A stretch of 8,280 bases of DNA from an uncultured Lachnospiraceae bacterium. GTDB lineage: Bacteria; Bacillota; Clostridia; Lachnospirales; Lachnospiraceae. Below the pieces are notes generated by a model, which was given only the letters and a program-made list of their open reading frames with translations, searched no databases and had not been told where the DNA came from. Positions 4,465-8,280 of the stretch are shown here, in pieces (the first letter of the stretch is position 1; every line of letters begins with the position of its first letter). The stretch is from assembly GCA_947177515.1 (NCBI GenBank), contig CAMWUU010000138.1, positions 1-8,280 of the forward strand. The letters run 5' to 3'. Made by a program: the position numbers and the translations under genes.

Positions 4465-6606
4465 ATGAGAAAGAAGAAAATTGGCGCGTTGTTGATGAGT
4501 GCATGTATGGTGGCAAGCCTTACAGCGTGCGGCGGCGAAGGGAATGAAGAGAAAGATCCAACCCCAACCCCGAACCAGGGTACCGAGGCAACACCGGAAC
4601 CGACAAAGGAGCCGGCGCAGGGCACTGATACCACACCGGAGCCGACACAGGAAGCGGAACCGACTCCAACTGAGGTGGCGGATGTGCCACAGGGGGATCC
4701 GGTTGTGATCCGCTATGGCACACACTGGATCAATGACCTTGACCCGAACCATGTGGATGATGTATCAGGTGAGTACACAATGAATGAAACCCAGAGGCAG
4801 GCGGGTCTGGCTGGTCTTGCGGCGATCAAGGAGCAGTTAAATGTTGAGTTTGAGTTTATCCAGTACAGCGCAAACACAACCGAGGAACTGATGACAAGTG
4901 TGCTTGCGGGAAATCCGGTCTGTGACTTAGCGCTGATGTGGGGCGGCTCGGAAGGTACAATTTTAGCGCAGAACGTATTGCAGCAGCTTGATGATTACGC
5001 TTACATATTTGAGGATGAGGATACATCCTGGATGTTCTATGATAAGTTATACGGACACCATTATATGTTGTCCAATGTCATCCGCTACAAGCAGCGCTGG
5101 CCATTGATTTTTAATATTTCGATGATTGAGAAGGTGGATTCCTTAAAGGATGAGAACGGCAACACCATCACCCCGATGGATCATTATTTAAACGGTACCT
5201 GGACCTGGAGCACCTTTACCGATTACCTGACCAAGATCCAGGCATATTATGCAAATACGGATGCGCCGGACGGTTCGAAGTATGATACGATTCAGGCGTA
5301 TGAAACCGACCACCGTTTTGCAGGTCTTTCGGCAATGTATTCCGCAGGCGGCGCGATCTATGGAAATGCTGGGCTGGAGCCGGATTCCGAAGCGTCCATC
5401 AAGGGGATGCAGTATATTGAAGATCTGTTTGAGAAGAAGCTTTTAGTAGACCCGGGTACTTATGATGATGGCAAGGGTACGCCGGAGTGGACCCGTGCAG
5501 CGGATGATTTCGGCAAGGGCGCAACGGTATTTACGGACTGCCCTGACTGGTGGATTGGCGGTGTTGCAGGTTCCGCAGCAGACCGCGGTGAGGTTGTCGG
5601 CATTGTCCCGTGGCCAAGGGAAGATTCTTTAAGTATTGATGATCCAGAGTATACGCAGGCAATTACACTTGGCGATTCCGTCGGCGTATTAAAGGGTGTC
5701 AGCCCAGAAAAGACCGAGCTTGCATTAAAGGCTTATGCGCTTTACTGGACCAGTTACTACAAGGCACTCGGCGGTGTGGATTCCGTTATGGCATACAAGG
5801 AGCAGAACGCAATCCATGAGCTGAACGATATGAAGATCGATGTTTTGCATGAGAAGTATGGCGACAAGATTCTTGAGTGCTTCTTAGCAATCGGTGACAA
5901 GCTTGTCAATGATTACGCTGACCTGCTCGGTATCCGCGTTACCTGGGATGATATTGTAGGTAAGTCCCTGTACGGCTTAGACGGCATGAGCGCATACGAT
6001 GTTGCGGTTAAGGCGAACATGAACCTCTTTACCAATGTGACAAGCAATGTGGAATCCATCCTTGCTTCCAATGAAGTTCACGATAACCAGGCACCTGCAG
6101 TTGATGGCAAGCAGGCAGTTTTTGCGGCAGGCACGGATATGGCTTCTGTGAACTGGGCAGAGTACTTTACCGCGAAGGACAGTGTGGACGGCGAACTTGA
6201 TATGACAAAGGCGACTTACACGGTATCGGAAAGTCTGGATGCTACGAAGGCAGGCTCCTACGGCGATGCAGTCAAGGCCGAAATTTCGGATGCGGCGGGC
6301 AATAAAGGTGAGAAGAAGATCAAGGTCATCATCTACAACCCGGACAACACGACGGCACCGACTATTATCGCGAAGGAGGAGCTTCCGACAGTTAAGGTGG
6401 ATACGGATACTACCACGATCAACTGGAAAGATTTTATTGAGTCCGCAGTGGATGCAGACGGCATCGATGTAAAGGATACCATTGCAGCCGACCTTTCCGA
6501 GCTGGATACGACGACACCGGGCACTTATAATGTCGCCCTTACCGTTACGGATTATGCGGGCAATACGGGCAGCGTAACAGTGGCTGTAACAGTGACAGCG
6601 GAGTAA
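4465..6606 (+). CDS. ABC-transporter solute-binding lipoprotein with two Ig-like repeats
   Basis: This 713-residue predicted lipoprotein binds a sugar outside the membrane and delivers it to an ABC permease. A basic, hydrophobic signal peptide ends in the lipobox LTAC (19-22), so C22 is the lipidated residue. A flexible Pro/Thr/Glu-rich linker spans about 31-75. The binding domain (about 78-535) has the look of family-1 carbohydrate-binding proteins, with many aromatics such as TWTWSTF and DCPDWWIGG. The C-terminus carries two related Ig-like modules (about 541-628 and 630-713), each ending in a G-x-Y/D-A-A/G-N pattern like Big_3/DUF5011 domains. Ordinary relatives are about 400-550 residues, so these modules are an addition, perhaps a spacer or cell-surface or glycan contact. 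The start is fixed by AGGAGG at 4452-4457, 7 bases before the ATG. The gene has its own two-operator promoter. The permease genes are not in the window. The specific sugar is inferred only from the neighbouring GH35. Confidence 0.9.
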   Translation: MRKKKIGALLMSACMVASLTACGGEGNEEKDPTPTPNQGTEATPEPTKEPAQGTDTTPEPTQEAEPTPTEVADVPQGDPVVIRYGTHWINDLDPNHVDDVSGEYTMNETQRQAGLAGLAAIKEQLNVEFEFIQYSANTTEELMTSVLAGNPVCDLALMWGGSEGTILAQNVLQQLDDYAYIFEDEDTSWMFYDKLYGHHYMLSNVIRYKQRWPLIFNISMIEKVDSLKDENGNTITPMDHYLNGTWTWSTFTDYLTKIQAYYANTDAPDGSKYDTIQAYETDHRFAGLSAMYSAGGAIYGNAGLEPDSEASIKGMQYIEDLFEKKLLVDPGTYDDGKGTPEWTRAADDFGKGATVFTDCPDWWIGGVAGSAADRGEVVGIVPWPREDSLSIDDPEYTQAITLGDSVGVLKGVSPEKTELALKAYALYWTSYYKALGGVDSVMAYKEQNAIHELNDMKIDVLHEKYGDKILECFLAIGDKLVNDYADLLGIRVTWDDIVGKSLYGLDGMSAYDVAVKANMNLFTNVTSNVESILASNEVHDNQAPAVDGKQAVFAAGTDMASVNWAEYFTAKDSVDGELDMTKATYTVSESLDATKAGSYGDAVKAEISDAAGNKGEKKIKVIIYNPDNTTAPTIIAKEELPTVKVDTDTTTINWKDFIESAVDADGIDVKDTIAADLSELDTTTPGTYNVALTVTDYAGNTGSVTVAVTVTAE
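4579..4662 (+). repeat. Two-copy 14-residue repeat in the lipoprotein linker
   Basis: Residues 39-52 (GTEATPEPTKEPAQ) and 53-66 (GTDTTPEPTQEAEP) form an imperfect tandem duplication with a 42-base period. It lengthens the flexible tether between the lipid anchor and the binding domain. Confidence 0.7.
6085..6603 (+). repeat. Two tandem Ig-like modules at the lipoprotein C-terminus
   Basis: Module 1 (residues 541-628) and module 2 (about 630-713) share an order of features: an AP near the start, a VNWAEYF or INWKDFI segment, a VDGELDM or DADGIDV segment, KAGSY or TPGTY, then SDAAGNKG or TDYAGNTG, and a final beta strand. They are diverged at the DNA level, so the duplication is old or came in as a unit. 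Confidence 0.75.
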
Positions 6607-6624
6607 GCATTTCGTTTCCAGATG

Positions 6625-6698
6625 GCAATTTTACCGGATGCATGAATCAAGAAGGCAGGGGACCATGGTCTTCCTGCCTTCTTTTGCCGGTAAAATGC
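6625..6698 (+). terminator. Nested hairpin, probable terminator after the binding-protein gene
   Basis: The inner stem AAGAAGGCAGG (6649-6659) pairs perfectly with CCTGCCTTCTT (6673-6683), capped by the palindrome GACCATGGTC (6661-6670). The 3' arm ends in TTCTTTT (6679-6685). An outer stem, TTTTACCGG (6629-6637) with CCGGTAAAA (6687-6695), encloses it and extends by GCA/TGC with a bulge. The inner hairpin could stop transcription, although the T run is short. Partial read-through into the next gene is likely, since I see no clear promoter before that gene. Confidence 0.65.
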
Positions 6699-6816
6699 AA
6701 AGACTTCCTTCTTTAATATTTTGCGGAGGAGTAATTGCAGCAGATTTAAAACATCCCAAAACGGGAAATTGCAGGAAAGAATCGCAGCAAGTCAGGTAGG
6801 AAAGGAACTATCACCC

Positions 6817-8271
6817 ATGAAAGACAGGAATAAAAAAAGGGGAATCCGTATCATTGCAGTGGTTGTGCTGATTGCACTCATAGCAGTTGTCCTTATCGTT
6901 TCGGGGGGCGGGGAGAGCATCCATGCGACTTCGGCCGGCTCCGAAACAATCTACGAGTCAAGCTATGCGAACTACCTGAAAAGCAATGGGTACGATGGGA
7001 CGCTGTCAAAAGAGACAGTGGATGTCGATTTAAGCCGCTATACGGCATCGGCAGACTGCGAGGTAACAGTTGGCCTCGAAGGGATTATGACGGGGGATGT
7101 GGGAGCGATCACATGGGAGTTTGATGTGGCACAGACGGGTTTTTACAATTTGAAACTCGGCTATATTGCGCTTCCGGGAACGACCTCGGACATTCAGAGA
7201 AAGATATTGATTGACGGGGAAATCCCTTATGAGGATTTGTCCCGCATCGTGATTAAGAGATGGTGGTCGGATGAGGAAATCAAGGTCAAAAATAAAAATG
7301 AGATCCGTCCGGGTGCCTATGAAGTGTACCACAATACGGAATGGTTTGTGGAGGATTACAACCGGCGCAATAATGAGCCGTTAATTTTCTTCCTTACGGC
7401 AGGAAAACATACCATTACCTTTGAGGTAACAAAAGAACCGATCGAATATACTTCCATGCAGTTTACGGCGGCAAAAAAAACACAGGCTTATGCGGAAAAA
7501 ATCGCGGAATTAAAAGCGCAGTACCCGGTCTATACGGGGGAAAATATTATCTGCCAGGCGGAGCGTGTAACAGACAACACAAAGGCAATCTATAAAAGCT
7601 CCACTTCCATTAATATCCAGAAAAACTACTCAGATACGCTGCTTGAGCCGTACCACCCTTATTATATTGTGTATAATACAATCGGCGCGGCAAGCTGGAA
7701 TTCGCCAGGCGATTCCATTACCTGGACGGTACAGGTACCGGAGGCAGGTTTGTATGAACTAACTGTTAAGGGCAGGCAGAATCTAAACCGCGGTGTGACC
7801 AGCTACCGCAGAATTTATATTAATGGGGAAGTTCCATACAAAGAAGTGAACAGTGTCGGCTTTAATTACAGCAGCGACATGAATATGTACACGATCACAA
7901 ATGAGGACGGGGAGCCATATCTATTTTATCTGAATGCAGGAGAAAATACCATTACCATGGAAAACGTGATGGGACCGATGGGCGGTATTATCAGCCAGGT
8001 GGAGGAAAGTCTTTCCGTATTGAACGAAAGCTATCTGGCAGTAATCCAGTTGGTTGGCCAGGCACCAAACAAGTTTATCGATTACGAGATTGACAAGAAA
8101 ATCCCGGATTTTGCAAAGAACCTGAAACAGGAGAGTGAGAATCTCTTTGCGGCAATTGAGGCGATTGTCGAGATTACGGGGGAGAAGGGCGAGAACACCA
8201 GTTTGCTTGAAAAGATGGCGCTTGAGGCGGAATGGCTTTCAGAGGATCCATGGCTGCTATTCACGCTATGA
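6817..8271 (+). CDS. Membrane-anchored protein with tandem carbohydrate-binding-like modules, apparently truncated
   Basis: This frame encodes 484 residues from ATG 6817, supported by AAAGGA at 6801-6806. The frame is open upstream to TTG 6721, but that extension is polar and precedes the hydrophobic segment. A basic start (KDRNKKRGIR) leads into one membrane segment (about 11-29) with no lipobox, so it is a signal anchor or cleaved signal. Two homologous beta-sandwich-like modules follow: about 90-217 (ITWEFDV, ILIDGEIPY, EPLIFFLTAGKHTITFEV) and 290-395 (ITWTVQV, IYINGEVPY, EPYLFYLNAGENTITMEN), resembling CBM6/35-type folds. A helical stretch follows (about 396-480). From memory, similar Lachnospiraceae proteins run to about 950 residues and carry a C-terminal solute-binding domain, which is absent here. 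The stop at 8269-8271 falls after a helical segment and not at a domain end, so a frameshift or truncation is likely. A role in capturing the same sugar as the preceding lipoprotein is inferred. Confidence 0.75.
   Translation: MKDRNKKRGIRIIAVVVLIALIAVVLIVSGGGESIHATSAGSETIYESSYANYLKSNGYDGTLSKETVDVDLSRYTASADCEVTVGLEGIMTGDVGAITWEFDVAQTGFYNLKLGYIALPGTTSDIQRKILIDGEIPYEDLSRIVIKRWWSDEEIKVKNKNEIRPGAYEVYHNTEWFVEDYNRRNNEPLIFFLTAGKHTITFEVTKEPIEYTSMQFTAAKKTQAYAEKIAELKAQYPVYTGENIICQAERVTDNTKAIYKSSTSINIQKNYSDTLLEPYHPYYIVYNTIGAASWNSPGDSITWTVQVPEAGLYELTVKGRQNLNRGVTSYRRIYINGEVPYKEVNSVGFNYSSDMNMYTITNEDGEPYLFYLNAGENTITMENVMGPMGGIISQVEESLSVLNESYLAVIQLVGQAPNKFIDYEIDKKIPDFAKNLKQESENLFAAIEAIVEITGEKGENTSLLEKMALEAEWLSEDPWLLFTL
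7084..8001 (+). repeat. Internal duplication of a carbohydrate-binding-like module
   Basis: Residues about 90-217 and 290-395 of the last protein align along their length. Both have ITW before a hydrophobic strand, TGFY/AGLY, an R-x-I-x-I-(D/N)-G-E-(I/V)-P-Y segment, and EP-x-x-F-(F/Y)-L-x-AG-x-(H/N)-TIT. The second copy lacks the insert around residues 150-185 of the first. The repeat is visible at the protein level, not as a DNA repeat. Confidence 0.8.
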
Positions 8272-8280
8272 GACTTGGAG

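Noticed and set aside
4387..4752. Antisense frames opposite the lipoprotein signal and linker
   Set aside because: They are shadows of the low-complexity Pro/Thr-rich linker and carry no family motif.
6724..6746. Strong GGAGGAG at 6725-6731 suggesting a leader peptide
   Set aside because: The nearest usable start (TTG 6735) meets a stop after four codons, so no meaningful peptide is encoded.
6721..6816. Extension of the last gene to TTG 6721
   Set aside because: It would put 32 polar residues before the signal/anchor segment. ATG 6817 has its own ribosome site and gives a normal basic-then-hydrophobic N-terminus.
8073..8086. Operator-like GTTTATCGATTACG inside the last gene
   Set aside because: It agrees at about 10 of 14 positions but is explained by the codons for FIDY in a coding region with no promoter nearby.

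Overview
The window looks like a carbohydrate-utilisation region from a gut-type Firmicute, most likely Lachnospiraceae (Clostridium cluster XIVa). The basis is the protein styles (a LacI-family regulator, a cytoplasmic GH35 beta-galactosidase, a lipoprotein sugar-binding protein with a Pro/Thr linker, and a membrane-anchored tandem carbohydrate-binding-like protein), consensus sigma-A promoters, strong AGGAGG-type ribosome sites and U-tailed intrinsic terminators. No database search was possible, so the taxon is an inference. All convincing genes are on the + strand.

Layout. Bases 1-93 may be the last 30 codons of an upstream gene. A PAP2-type membrane phosphatase (105-794) follows and is closed by a terminator (833-880). 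It probably belongs to the previous transcription unit and has no evident link to the sugar genes. A consensus promoter (1026-1054) drives a LacI-family regulator (1108-2163), which has its own terminator (2182-2219). Next come an intracellular GH35 beta-galactosidase (2472-4226), a strong terminator (4272-4322), an ABC-type solute-binding lipoprotein with two C-terminal Ig-like repeats (4465-6606), a nested hairpin (6625-6698), and a membrane-anchored protein with two carbohydrate-binding-like modules (6817-8271). The last frame stops about where related proteins, as I recall them, would continue into a solute-binding domain.

How the genes work together. The beta-galactosidase and the solute-binding protein each have their own promoter, and the two promoters share the same operator plan. 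One 14-bp LacI-type palindrome ends 9 bp before the -35 box. A second covers the predicted transcription start. The centres are 61 bp and 60 bp apart. The four sites fit TGWAAYCGRTTRCA. The simplest reading is a local regulon in which the adjacent LacI-family protein represses uptake (binding protein) and hydrolysis (GH35) of a galactose-containing oligosaccharide until an inducer appears. The sites also resemble CcpA cre sites, so catabolite control is an alternative or additional explanation. The permease genes needed for uptake are not in the window.

I saw no rRNA, tRNA, CRISPR array, insertion sequence or defence system. The most notable items are the duplicated two-operator promoter architecture, an operator-like sequence inside the regulator's terminator, the Ig-repeat extension of the binding protein, and the probable frameshift or truncation at the right edge.
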